Position numbers and translations under genes: made by a program | Notes under the pieces: model-generated | The model's input: only the letters and a program-made list of their open reading frames with translations | Database searches by the model: none | Told to the model about the DNA's origin: nothing | Origin: Seohaeicola saemankumensis | GTDB taxonomy: Bacteria > Pseudomonadota > Alphaproteobacteria > Rhodobacterales > Rhodobacteraceae | Length of the DNA stretch: 64,000 nucleotides | Assembly: GCF_042678485.1 (NCBI RefSeq) | Contig: NZ_JBHTKR010000002.1 | Location: 556,401-620,400 of the forward strand | Reading direction: 5' to 3' | Shown here: positions 41,365-49,238 of the stretch, one piece after another | Numbering within the stretch: the first letter of the stretch is position 1 | Layout: each line of letters starts with the position of its first letter

Positions 41365-43221
41365 TTACTGGAAATTGGCGTGAACCGCGTTGATCGCGGC
41401 CTGGTCCAGCCTGACGCCAGCCTGGGTCTGCAACTGCCCCACATAGGACTGGAACAGATCCTGTGCCAGGCCACCGCGCCCGCTGTCCGCCAGGCGCGTA
41501 CGCAGGGCGGCGACACCGGGATTGGCCTCATCCGCCGGCAGAACCGCGTCCAGCTTCACGATCAGCACGGAAGGGCCGCGCCCTTCGTCCGGGCCGTCGA
41601 TCACGGCCAGATCGCCGGGGGCCATCTGGAAGACCTGCGCCAGGAAACCGGGGGCCGTGCCGGGGATGAACTGGTCGCGCGTGATGTCCACCTCTTGGGT
41701 GACGGTCAGGCCAAGGGCTGCCAGATCACCGACAGCGCCATAGTCGATCACCATGGCATCGGCGCGCGCGCGCAGAAGACGGGCGGTTTCCGCCCGCTGC
41801 CAGCCCGCGACGGCCGCATCGCGCACCTCGTCCAGCGGTTGCAGGCGCGGCGGCAGTTCCTCGTCCAGCCGCATGGCGACGATACCGCCGTCGTCCAGTT
41901 CGATCAGGGCGGGATAATCGTCCATCTGCAGCGCCTGTGCGGCGGCACGGAAGGCGGGATAGGCGGCAACGCCGGCATCCACCTGCGCCGACCAGTCGAT
42001 GGTCTGCATTTCCATATCCGTATCGCTGGCAAGCTCTTCCAGCGTGGCGCCCCCGGCCAGCATGTCGTCGATCCCGCTGGCTTGCGCCTCGATCACGCGG
42101 CGCGCGCGGTCGGGGGCAAGTTCGGCGGCCAGATCGTCACGCACATCTTCGAAGGCCAGGCTTTGCGCGCTCAGAACCCCGTTCACGCGGAACAGCGCAG
42201 GACCCAGAGAGCTGGGCAGCGGCCCGGCAATACCGCCGACTTCGGTGGCAAACACGGCCTCGCCCGCGGCCCCCAGTTCGGAGATCGAGACATCGCCAAG
42301 ATCGACATCCGCCAGCGACAGGCCACGATCCGCGACCAGCGTTTCGAAATCGGTCTCGCCCGAGACAAGGGCCGCCACGGCCGCGTCAACTGCGGCGTCA
42401 TTGGCGAAGGCCAGACGTTCGACCAGGCGGCGTTCGGGGGTGTTGTATTCCGCGCTGCGGGCGGCGTATTCGGCGCGCAGGGCCTCTTCATCCACGGTGA
42501 CCTGATCAAGGATCATGTCCGGGGTCAGGGTCACCAGGGTGATCCGCTTGGCCGCCGGGGTGGTGAACAGGGCGGGGTTCGCCTCGTACCAGGCGGTCAG
42601 CTGCGCCGCGTCGGGAAGGCCGACAGGCTCTGACAACTGGGACGCATCCACGACAGCCCATGAAAAATTCCGCCGCTCGCCCGCATAGGCGATCAGCGTA
42701 TCCACATAGGTCGCGGGCATCACGGCGCTTTGCACCATCGCACCCTGCAACAGGCTGCGGGCGGTTTCGCGGCGCAGCTGCTGTTCGAAACGCGCCTCGG
42801 TCAGGCCGTTCTGTTGCAGCGTGAAGCGATAGGCCTCGCGGTCGAAGGCGCCGTTCACGGACTGGAAGGACGGGATCGCCAGGATCTGCTCGGCCACGAC
42901 GTCATCGCCCACGGACAGGCCCAGGCGCGCGGCTTCATTGTCAAGTGCAGCCGCCGTGACCAGCTGCGCCAGCACGTTGCGGTCCAGACCGAAAGCCTGT
43001 GCATCCGCGAACCCCAGGGGCTGGCGCGTCTGCGCCTCGATCGCGCGGATCTCCTGCTGCAAGGCGCGGGCATATTCGTCGATGTCGATGTCCTGATCGC
43101 CGACCGAGCCGATGGAGCGGACCGATCCGGACAGGTTGACCGCGCCGAATCCGGCAAGCCCCACGATGAGCAGGGCAAGAAGGATCCAGACCAGTGTTTT
43201 CGAGATACCGCCGCGTGCCAT
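41365..43221 (-). CDS. ppiD: Peptidylprolyl isomerase PpiD/SurA-type chaperone
   Basis: A 618-residue membrane-anchored periplasmic folding factor. Residues 7-27 form one transmembrane helix, followed by a SurA_N-like helical region and a central parvulin-like domain near residues 235-345 that looks degenerate (few of the usual active-site residues are visible). The C-terminal half is a further chaperone region. It is the first gene of a unit with trpE and rluE, 81 bases downstream of the aminotransferase gene. Confidence 0.85.
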   Translation of the reverse strand: MARGGISKTLVWILLALLIVGLAGFGAVNLSGSVRSIGSVGDQDIDIDEYARALQQEIRAIEAQTRQPLGFADAQAFGLDRNVLAQLVTAAALDNEAARLGLSVGDDVVAEQILAIPSFQSVNGAFDREAYRFTLQQNGLTEARFEQQLRRETARSLLQGAMVQSAVMPATYVDTLIAYAGERRNFSWAVVDASQLSEPVGLPDAAQLTAWYEANPALFTTPAAKRITLVTLTPDMILDQVTVDEEALRAEYAARSAEYNTPERRLVERLAFANDAAVDAAVAALVSGETDFETLVADRGLSLADVDLGDVSISELGAAGEAVFATEVGGIAGPLPSSLGPALFRVNGVLSAQSLAFEDVRDDLAAELAPDRARRVIEAQASGIDDMLAGGATLEELASDTDMEMQTIDWSAQVDAGVAAYPAFRAAAQALQMDDYPALIELDDGGIVAMRLDEELPPRLQPLDEVRDAAVAGWQRAETARLLRARADAMVIDYGAVGDLAALGLTVTQEVDITRDQFIPGTAPGFLAQVFQMAPGDLAVIDGPDEGRGPSVLIVKLDAVLPADEANPGVAALRTRLADSGRGGLAQDLFQSYVGQLQTQAGVRLDQAAINAVHANFQ

Positions 43222-43302
43222 GAAGCGCCTCTTTCCGGGTGTTTTTCAAAGTTGGAACTGTCTACGCGCTGCGCGACTGCGGGGCAAGGCCGGATCGGGC
43301 GA

Positions 43303-44478
43303 TCAGGCGCGAAGCCCGGCCAGCCGGTCAAAGAGGACATTGATCCCCGCACTGTCCACATTGGCAAAGGCGATACGCAGATGCCGCGCGCCATCCGCGT
43401 CACCCTTGGGCATGAACATCGTACCGGGCAGGGCCAGAACGCCCGCATCCCGGACCATGCGCTGTGCAAGTCTGTCGGAGGGTTCGTCGAACGGATGGGC
43501 GACATAGGCGAAATAGGCGCCCACGCCGCGAAGGTCCCAGCCCTGCGCCGCCAGCCGGGGAAACCCGGCCTCGATCGCGGCCCGGCGGCCCAGGATCTCG
43601 TCCCGCTCGCCGGCCAGCCATTGATCCAGGTTCCGCATCCCCCAGAGTGCTGCAATCTGACCCAGCTGGTTGGGGCAGATCGTGACGGTATCGAGGAACT
43701 TTTCGACCTCGGCCAGACGGGCAGGGCTGGCCAGCATTGCGCCGACCCGGTGCCCGGTCAGCCGGTAGGCCTTGGAGAAGGAATAAAGCTGGATCAGCGT
43801 ATCGTCCCAATCGGGATCGGTGAAAAGCGCATGGGCAGGCCCGCTGATCGAATGAAAGTCGCGATAGGTCTCGTCCACGATCAGGGCAATGCCATGCTGG
43901 CGCGCCAGATCGGCAAAGGCGCGGATCAGATCGGCGGGATATTCGACGCCTGCGGGATTGTTGGGGCTGACCAGCGTGATCGCGCGGGTGCGCGGAGTGA
44001 TCAGCGCCGCTGCCTGATCGGGATCAGGCAGCATGCCCGCGCCGGTCGGCAATGGCACAGCCTGCACCCCGGCCATATCGAGCCACATTTTGTGATTGAA
44101 ATACCAAGGGGTTGGCAGAATGACCTCATCCTCTTCGGTGGTCAGCGCCATGATCGCCGCGTTGAACGCCTGATTGCAACCCGACGTGATGGCGACCTGC
44201 GCGGGTGTGACGACGCCGCCATAAAGACGGGCCGTGCGCGCGGCCACTTCGGCGCGCAATTCGGGCGCGCCCAGAACCGGGCCGTAAAGATGCGCCTGCG
44301 CCGTGTGCAGCGCCGCTTCGGCCAGCGCCTCGCGCAGGGCCAGGGGGGGCAGATCGACCGGGGCTGCCTGGCTGACGTTGATCAGCGGGCGCGTGGCCGG
44401 GAAATCCACCCCGTCCAGCCAGCGCCGCGCCTCCATCACCGGTGGGGCGAAGGTGGATGCGGTGCGGGTCAGGGCCAT
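43303..44478 (-). CDS. Class I/II pyridoxal-phosphate aminotransferase
   Basis: A 391-residue fold-type I aminotransferase. Asn174-Pro175 (SPNNPAG), Asp202 and Tyr205 (LIVDETYRDFHS), the PLP lysine Lys236 (LYSFSKAYRLTGHRVG) are clear. The substrate is not decided; aspartate, aromatic or branched-chain amino acids are options. The proximity of trpE suggests but does not prove an aromatic role. It has about 90 bases to gpt upstream, containing a copy of the dispersed motif. Confidence 0.9.
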   Translation of the reverse strand: MALTRTASTFAPPVMEARRWLDGVDFPATRPLINVSQAAPVDLPPLALREALAEAALHTAQAHLYGPVLGAPELRAEVAARTARLYGGVVTPAQVAITSGCNQAFNAAIMALTTEEDEVILPTPWYFNHKMWLDMAGVQAVPLPTGAGMLPDPDQAAALITPRTRAITLVSPNNPAGVEYPADLIRAFADLARQHGIALIVDETYRDFHSISGPAHALFTDPDWDDTLIQLYSFSKAYRLTGHRVGAMLASPARLAEVEKFLDTVTICPNQLGQIAALWGMRNLDQWLAGERDEILGRRAAIEAGFPRLAAQGWDLRGVGAYFAYVAHPFDEPSDRLAQRMVRDAGVLALPGTMFMPKGDADGARHLRIAFANVDSAGINVLFDRLAGLRA

Positions 44479-44518
44479 GGGAGCTTTCCTTTGGCGCCGC
44501 GCGGGCGGTGAGCGCGGG

Positions 44519-44543
44519 ATTGGATATTTGCAGCAAGAAGAAA
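44519..44543 (-). repeat. Dispersed intergenic motif, copy 3
   Basis: Plus-strand GGATATTTGCAGCAAGAAG and flanks match copy 4 (54253-54279) at most positions. It lies between gpt and the aminotransferase gene. Confidence 0.55.
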
Positions 44544-44568
44544 CAAGGCGTTGGCGCGGCCCGTGCTG

Positions 44569-45072
44569 TCAGTCACGACCGCGATAGGGTTCCACATATT
44601 GCAAGGCCATGTCCCAGGGAAAGAAGATCCAGGTATCCTGACTGACCTCGGTGATGAAGGTGTCAACCTGGGGGCGGCCCTTGGGTTTGGCATAGACCGT
44701 GGCGAAATGCGCGTTGGGATACATCTTGCGCACGATTTCAAGCGTCTTGCCGCTGTCGACCAGGTCATCGACGATCAGGATGCCGGTGCCATCGCCCATC
44801 AGGTCGGCATCGGGCGCCTTGAGCACGCGCGCCTCGGACTGGGTCTGATGATCGTAGGACTTGATCGAGATCGTATCGACGGTGCGGATGTCCAGCTCGC
44901 GGCTGACGATCATCGCGGGCGCCATTCCGCCACGAGTGATCGCCACGACCGCGCGCCATGCGCCATTATCGGGCCCGTAGCCCTGCAACCGCCAGGCCAG
45001 GGCGCGGCTGTCACGGTGGATCTGGTCCCAGCTGATGTGGAAGCCTTTTTCATGGGGCAGGCGGTCGGTCAT
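44569..45072 (-). CDS. gpt: Xanthine-guanine phosphoribosyltransferase
   Basis: A 167-residue type I phosphoribosyltransferase. The PRPP loop ILIVDDLVDSGKTLEIV and VVAITRGGMAPAMIVSREL identify the Gpt branch that salvages xanthine and guanine. Length is close to E. coli Gpt. It is codirectional with fabI, 42 bases downstream. Confidence 0.93.
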   Translation of the reverse strand: MTDRLPHEKGFHISWDQIHRDSRALAWRLQGYGPDNGAWRAVVAITRGGMAPAMIVSRELDIRTVDTISIKSYDHQTQSEARVLKAPDADLMGDGTGILIVDDLVDSGKTLEIVRKMYPNAHFATVYAKPKGRPQVDTFITEVSQDTWIFFPWDMALQYVEPYRGRD

Positions 45073-45114
45073 CGCATCACTCCTTCATGCGGGACGGATC
45101 TGGGGCGGAACGGA

Positions 45115-45939
45115 TCAGGCGTCCTTGCGCCCTGTGACGGCATCGATATCCGGGGCGTCCACGGCCTTCATGCCGACGACATGATAACCCGCATCCACAT
45201 GCAAAGTCTCGCCCGTCACGCCCGATCCCAGATCGGACAGCAGATAAAGCGCGGATTTGCCCACGTCCTCGATGGTCACGTTGCGCCGCAGCGGCGAGTT
45301 CAGCTCGTTCCATTTCAGGATATAGCGGAAATCGCCGATGCCGCTGGCCGCCAGCGTCTTGATCGGCCCGGCGGAAATGGCGTTCACGCGAATGCCATCC
45401 TTGCCCAGGTCCTCGGCCATGTACTTGACCGAGGCCTCAAGCGCGGCCTTGGCGACGCCCATGACGTTGTAATGCGGCATCACCTGTTCGGCGCCATAAT
45501 AGGTCAGCGTCAGCGCGCTGCCGCCGTCGGTCATCAGCTTTTCGGCGCGCTGCATCACGGCGGTGAAGCTGTAGCAGCTGACATCCATCGTCATCAGGAA
45601 ATTGTCGCGGCTGGTATCCACGTAACGGCCACGCAATTCGTTCTTGTCGGAAAAGCCGATCGCATGCACCAGGAAATCCAGCTTGCCCCAGGTCTTCTCG
45701 AGCTGGGCGAAGGCGGCATCGACCGAGGCCATGTCCGACACGTCGCAATCGATCAGGGTCGTCACGCCGATGCTTTCGGCCAGCGGGGCCACCCGTTTGC
45801 GGAATGCCTCGCCCATATAGCTGAAGGCCATTTCCGCCCCTGCATCGGCGCAGGCTTTGGCAATACCCCATGCGATCGACTTGTCATTGGCAAGACCCAT
45901 GATGAGGCCGCGTTTGCCGGCCATGAGAGTATGAGACAT
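45115..45939 (-). CDS. fabI: Enoyl-[acyl-carrier-protein] reductase FabI
   Basis: A 274-residue short-chain dehydrogenase performing the last step of each fatty acid elongation round. GLIMGLANDKSIAWGIAK at the N-terminus is the FabI nucleotide motif, and YYGAEQVMPHYNVMGVAKAA gives the Tyr-x6-Lys catalytic pair typical of the enzyme. The ATG at 45939 was chosen (MSHTLMAGKRG); upstream open frame lacks the family pattern. It is divergent from pdxH with a 278-base gap. Confidence 0.96.
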   Translation of the reverse strand: MSHTLMAGKRGLIMGLANDKSIAWGIAKACADAGAEMAFSYMGEAFRKRVAPLAESIGVTTLIDCDVSDMASVDAAFAQLEKTWGKLDFLVHAIGFSDKNELRGRYVDTSRDNFLMTMDVSCYSFTAVMQRAEKLMTDGGSALTLTYYGAEQVMPHYNVMGVAKAALEASVKYMAEDLGKDGIRVNAISAGPIKTLAASGIGDFRYILKWNELNSPLRRNVTIEDVGKSALYLLSDLGSGVTGETLHVDAGYHVVGMKAVDAPDIDAVTGRKDA

Positions 45940-46217
45940 GTGTTTGTTTCCGCCCGTGTTTGCTGCTGTCTTTCCTTTAGGGGATTGGTGGTGCTGCATC
46001 AAGTGCAGCCGGTCCAAACCCGGCGCGGGATGTCTTCCCGCCGGCCACCTGTCGCCAACTGCAACCCGCTTTGTCGCGAACTGCACTTGACGATTCGCGA
46101 TCCAAGATGTTTTTTCGGCTGTGAGCGTGTCCTACGGCCCCTTGGATTCGGCTGTTTGCGCTGGACCGATCCATGGTGATGTGACAGCCTTGAGCGTTTG
46201 GTGAATGAAAGTGACAG

Positions 46218-46826
46218 ATGATGAGTGACCGCAGCGGTATTTTTGCAGGCGACGATCCTTTCGCGATCGCGCGCGCCTGGCTGGCAGAAGCCGAAAATAG
46301 CGAAATCAACGATCATAACGCGATCGCCTTGTCGACGGTTGACGCAGACGGTCTGCCCAATGCGCGGATGGTCCTGCTCAAGGAAATCGAGGCGGCGGCC
46401 TTCGTGTTCTATACGAATTACGAAAGCGCCAAGGCGCGGGAACTGGACAGCGCGGGCAAGGCAGCCTTTGTGATGCACTGGAAATCGCTGCGGCGGCAGA
46501 TCCGGGTGCGGGGCCATGTCAGCAAGGAAGAAGGCCCGCAGGCCGACGCCTATTACAAGTCACGTTCTCTCAAAAGCCGTCTTGGCGCCTGGGCGTCGCG
46601 GCAGTCGCGCCCGCTGTCATCGCGCACTGCGCTGATGGCCGAGGTTGCCAAGATCACCGCACTGAAGGGAACCAACCCGGACCGCCCGCCTTTCTGGGGG
46701 GGCTACCGGATCGACCCTGTCGAGATCGAGTTTTGGGCCGATGGCGACTTTCGGCTGCATGACCGTTTCGTGTGGCGGCGGCAGTTGGGACAGCAGGAAT
46801 GGGTTGTGGAGCGGTTGAACCCGTGA
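46218..46826 (+). CDS. pdxH: Pyridoxamine 5'-phosphate oxidase
   Basis: A 202-residue FMN-dependent PdxH making pyridoxal phosphate. ALSTVDADGLPNARMVLLK, FYTNYESAKARELD, VRGHVSKE and WGGYRIDPVEIEFW are the family blocks. A second Met directly follows the first at 46221, so either may be used. It is divergent from fabI. Confidence 0.96.
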   Translation: MMSDRSGIFAGDDPFAIARAWLAEAENSEINDHNAIALSTVDADGLPNARMVLLKEIEAAAFVFYTNYESAKARELDSAGKAAFVMHWKSLRRQIRVRGHVSKEEGPQADAYYKSRSLKSRLGAWASRQSRPLSSRTALMAEVAKITALKGTNPDRPPFWGGYRIDPVEIEFWADGDFRLHDRFVWRRQLGQQEWVVERLNP

Positions 46827-46916
46827 CATTCACGCTACGAGTTCACGACATTCACGCGACGCGAACGGTTGGTCTATCAAGTGAACGGGTTTTTTGTCTT
46901 GAATATGTGCAGGCCG

Positions 46917-47504
46917 ATGCGCCATGAAGAAAAAATGAAGACCGTACAATGGATTGTGGGTGATAAAGTGACACATGATGTGACAGCGACCCGCAGAGTG
47001 GTTGGATCGGTTAAGTGGTTCGATCCCGTAAAGGGATTTGGGTTTGTGATTTCCGACGGGGGTGGCCCCGACATTCTGCTGCATGCCAATGTTTTGCGAA
47101 ACTTTGGCCAAAGTTCCGTCGCCGATGGCGCACGGATAGAGATCGATGTGCAGGACACCGCCCGTGGTGTTCAGGCGGTCGAGGTGTTCAAGATCGAACC
47201 GCCCGTCGGCACCGAAGCGGCCATGCTGGCCGATTTCGAGGATATCGACCCTGAAGTCATGCGTTCCGCCCCGCTGGAGCCGTCGCGCGTCAAATGGTTC
47301 GACAAGGCAAAGGGTTTTGGTTTTGCCAATGTGTTCGGGCGGCATGAAGATGTGTTCATCCACATCGAAGTTCTGCGCCGGTCCGGGCTTGCCGATCTGC
47401 AACCCGGCGAGGCGGTCTGCCTGCGGGTGATCGAGGGCAAGCGCGGCCGCATGGCGACCGAGGTTTGCGCCTGGGAGGCGGCCGTGAAGGCCCGTCAGGG
47501 ATGA
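46917..47504 (+). CDS. Protein with two cold-shock domains
   Basis: About 195 residues with two cold-shock domains. The first carries VGSVKWFDPVKGFGFVISD and the second VKWFDKAKGFGFANVFGRHED with EDVFIHIEVL; both have the RNP1 (KGFGF) motif. Tandem CSD proteins are common in Rhizobiales and Rhodobacterales and bind single-stranded nucleic acid. Start choice is uncertain: ATG at 46917 is used here; 46935 is an in-frame alternative with an A-rich upstream stretch. The stop overlaps the next start (ATGA). Confidence 0.85.
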   Translation: MRHEEKMKTVQWIVGDKVTHDVTATRRVVGSVKWFDPVKGFGFVISDGGGPDILLHANVLRNFGQSSVADGARIEIDVQDTARGVQAVEVFKIEPPVGTEAAMLADFEDIDPEVMRSAPLEPSRVKWFDKAKGFGFANVFGRHEDVFIHIEVLRRSGLADLQPGEAVCLRVIEGKRGRMATEVCAWEAAVKARQG

Positions 47505-47986
47505 TCCGTCGCGCGCTGCTTGTTCTGTTGATGGCAGGCGGCGCGGCGCTGGCGCAGGTGGCGCTGGCGCAGGCCTCATCGGACTGCCGCGCGGATACCG
47601 TGCTGCTGCGTGGCGATTGGGGGCAGGCCCGTTTCAGCGTTGAAATCGCCGATACCCCCGATACCCGCAGCCGTGGGTTGATGTTTCGCGAAACCATGGC
47701 GAAAAGCGCGGGCATGCTGTTCGTCTATGACACGCCGCAGCGCGCGACCTTCTGGATGCGAAACACCCTCATTTCCCTCGACATGATCTTCGCCGATGAA
47801 CGCGGCGTGGTGCGGCATGTGCATCACAACGCGATTCCCGGCGACGAGACGGTCATTGATGGCGGTCGCGGCATCCTGGCGGTGCTGGAGATCAACGGCG
47901 GGCTGGCCCGCGCCATGGGAATCGTGCCGGGCAGCCAGATGCGCCACCCTGCTTTTGCCAGCGAAACCGCCGCCTGGCCCTGCTGA
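47501..47986 (+). CDS. DUF192 family exported protein
   Basis: A 161-residue protein with an N-terminal signal peptide (RRALLVLLMAGGAALAQVALAQA) followed by the DUF192 fold: RSRGLMFRETMAKSAGMLFVYD and FWMRNTLISLDMIF. Function unknown. Its start overlaps the cold-shock gene stop by four bases, so the two are cotranslated; that pairing is a recurring arrangement in Rhodobacterales as far as I recall. Confidence 0.88.
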   Translation: MIRRALLVLLMAGGAALAQVALAQASSDCRADTVLLRGDWGQARFSVEIADTPDTRSRGLMFRETMAKSAGMLFVYDTPQRATFWMRNTLISLDMIFADERGVVRHVHHNAIPGDETVIDGGRGILAVLEINGGLARAMGIVPGSQMRHPAFASETAAWPC

Positions 47987-48072
47987 GGCGCGCCGTTCGT
48001 TGCCTTGCCAGGATTTTGCACCTGATAGGGGCTTTTCAAATCCGGCCGCGCGGTTTAGATGCAGGGTCGGTT

Positions 48073-48149
48073 CGGGGCGTAGCGCAGTCTGGTAGCGCAT
48101 CTGTTTTGGGAACAGAGGGTCGGGAGTTCGAATCTCTCCGCCCCGACCA
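48073..48149 (+). tRNA. tRNA-Pro, anticodon TGG
   Basis: A 77-base cloverleaf with CCA encoded. Acceptor arms CGGGGCG and CGCCCCG pair, the anticodon arm is CTGTT-TTGGGAA-CAG with anticodon TGG, and GGTTCGAATC-type T-arm (GAGTTCGAATCTC) is present. Confidence 0.95.
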
Positions 48150-48206
48150 TATCGTGGCACATATCGTGGCAATGGATCTGCAACCGGGCGACAGCAGCGG
48201 ATCGGG

Positions 48207-48707
48207 TCACATCGCGGTGCCGCCCAAACGCTCCAAAAGCCTCAGCACCTTTTTGTCCATCCGCGGATCGGGATAGACCACGTGCAGCGTGCCGCCGCCT
48301 GCCAGCGGCACCGCCATGAAGCTGGCGGCGCTCAGGATGTGGCGGGTCTGCGCGCCCTCGATCACCCGCTCGCTGCTGAGGCGGATCACGCTTTCGGGCA
48401 AATCGTCTATCGTACCGCCATAACGCAGGATCGCGCCGGCCGTGGCCTGGGGCGGCATCAGCATCCGGCACTCGACCACGTTCGCCGCCGGGCGCAGCAC
48501 CCGCTCGGCCGGCCCGTCGCAGGTGGCGGCCAACGCATCAAAAAGCCCATCGGGGGCCTGCGTGAAACTGGCGCGCAAGCTGGGCAAGGGGCCATCAGTG
48601 GCACGCGGCGGGGCCATCGGCGGGGCGCATCCCGCAACGAGGCCCGCGCATAATGCAGCGGCAAGGGTCCGTGACCGGATGAAAAAGAATCGCCTGTCTC
48701 GCTGCAT
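48207..48707 (-). CDS. Lipoprotein, unknown function
   Basis: A 166-residue protein with a lipobox LVAGC after a hydrophobic leader (residues 10-26), so it is probably a lipoprotein. The mature part shows no domain I recognise. It is convergent with tRNA-Pro. GC and codon use match the surrounding genome. Confidence 0.7.
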   Translation of the reverse strand: MQRDRRFFFIRSRTLAAALCAGLVAGCAPPMAPPRATDGPLPSLRASFTQAPDGLFDALAATCDGPAERVLRPAANVVECRMLMPPQATAGAILRYGGTIDDLPESVIRLSSERVIEGAQTRHILSAASFMAVPLAGGGTLHVVYPDPRMDKKVLRLLERLGGTAM

Positions 48708-49238
48708 GTTGTGTTTGCCCGTGTCCTTTACGCACCATCTTGCGGATTGCCTGCTCTATGGGCACAAGCCCCGCACCCTTGGGACGAACTGAACCCTCTG
48801 CGTGAGAGATGGGGGGTAAAGGGTCCGAAATCAACGCGTTTCGATGCATATCCACAAAGCTGTCCCCAACCCCGTCCGGGGGCTTGTCGCCGCTCTGCCG
48901 CAAGCGCGACTCGGTCAAATGCGGGTCAAGCTGATTTTATGCCCCGGAAAGCTAAATTCTTCGTTGACGATACCGTTCGATATACGTCAGATTGTGTGAG
49001 CCGAGAGAGCAACCCACTAGATGTTGTGTGCAGACAGCGGGTCACGGCGAGGGACAAAACAAAAACCATATCGGGCGGGGGCTGGATCCTATCAGGGCCA
49101 GGTCCGACAGATCCGAAGCGTTGGCCGCACTGGAAGCAGGGCGGGCGCTGGGTAGGCTTTGCCTTCGACATCTTTCGGTTTCGCGGTGCCGTGCATGAAG
49201 GCGGGATCGAAAATGCAGGTTGATAGACGGGGCAAGCC
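48708..49238. other. Intergenic region upstream of nrdJ (531 bases)
   Basis: No gene is supported; a plus-strand open frame across it has no family pattern or ribosome site. It contains the nrdJ promoter (TTGACG at 48964-48969 followed by a weak -10 near 48987) and two candidate NrdR boxes. I looked for a cobalamin riboswitch because nrdJ is B12-dependent and could not recognise a B12 box. Confidence 0.6.
48982..49029 (+). promoter_or_regulatory. Two candidate NrdR boxes upstream of nrdJ
   Basis: Box 1 at 48982-48997 and box 2 at 49014-49029 both end ATTGTGT / TTGTGT and match the NrdR consensus ACACWATATATWGTGT at about 11 and 13 of 16 positions. They start 32 bases apart, the known three-turn spacing of NrdR box pairs. 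Box 1 covers the likely -10 element, which fits repression by ATP/dATP-loaded NrdR. Confidence 0.6.

Noticed and set aside
47576..48172. Minus-strand open frame whose start region spans tRNA-Pro (reads GGEIRTPDPLF)
   Set aside because: This phrase is the known false peptide read from the antisense of tRNA genes; the rest is opposite the DUF192 gene.
48711..49223. Plus-strand open frame of 170 codons before nrdJ
   Set aside because: It covers the promoter and NrdR boxes, has no family pattern and an odd composition.
48708..49238. Cobalamin riboswitch upstream of nrdJ
   Set aside because: Expected because of B12 dependence, but I could not find a B12-box-like conserved segment; a covariance search would settle it.
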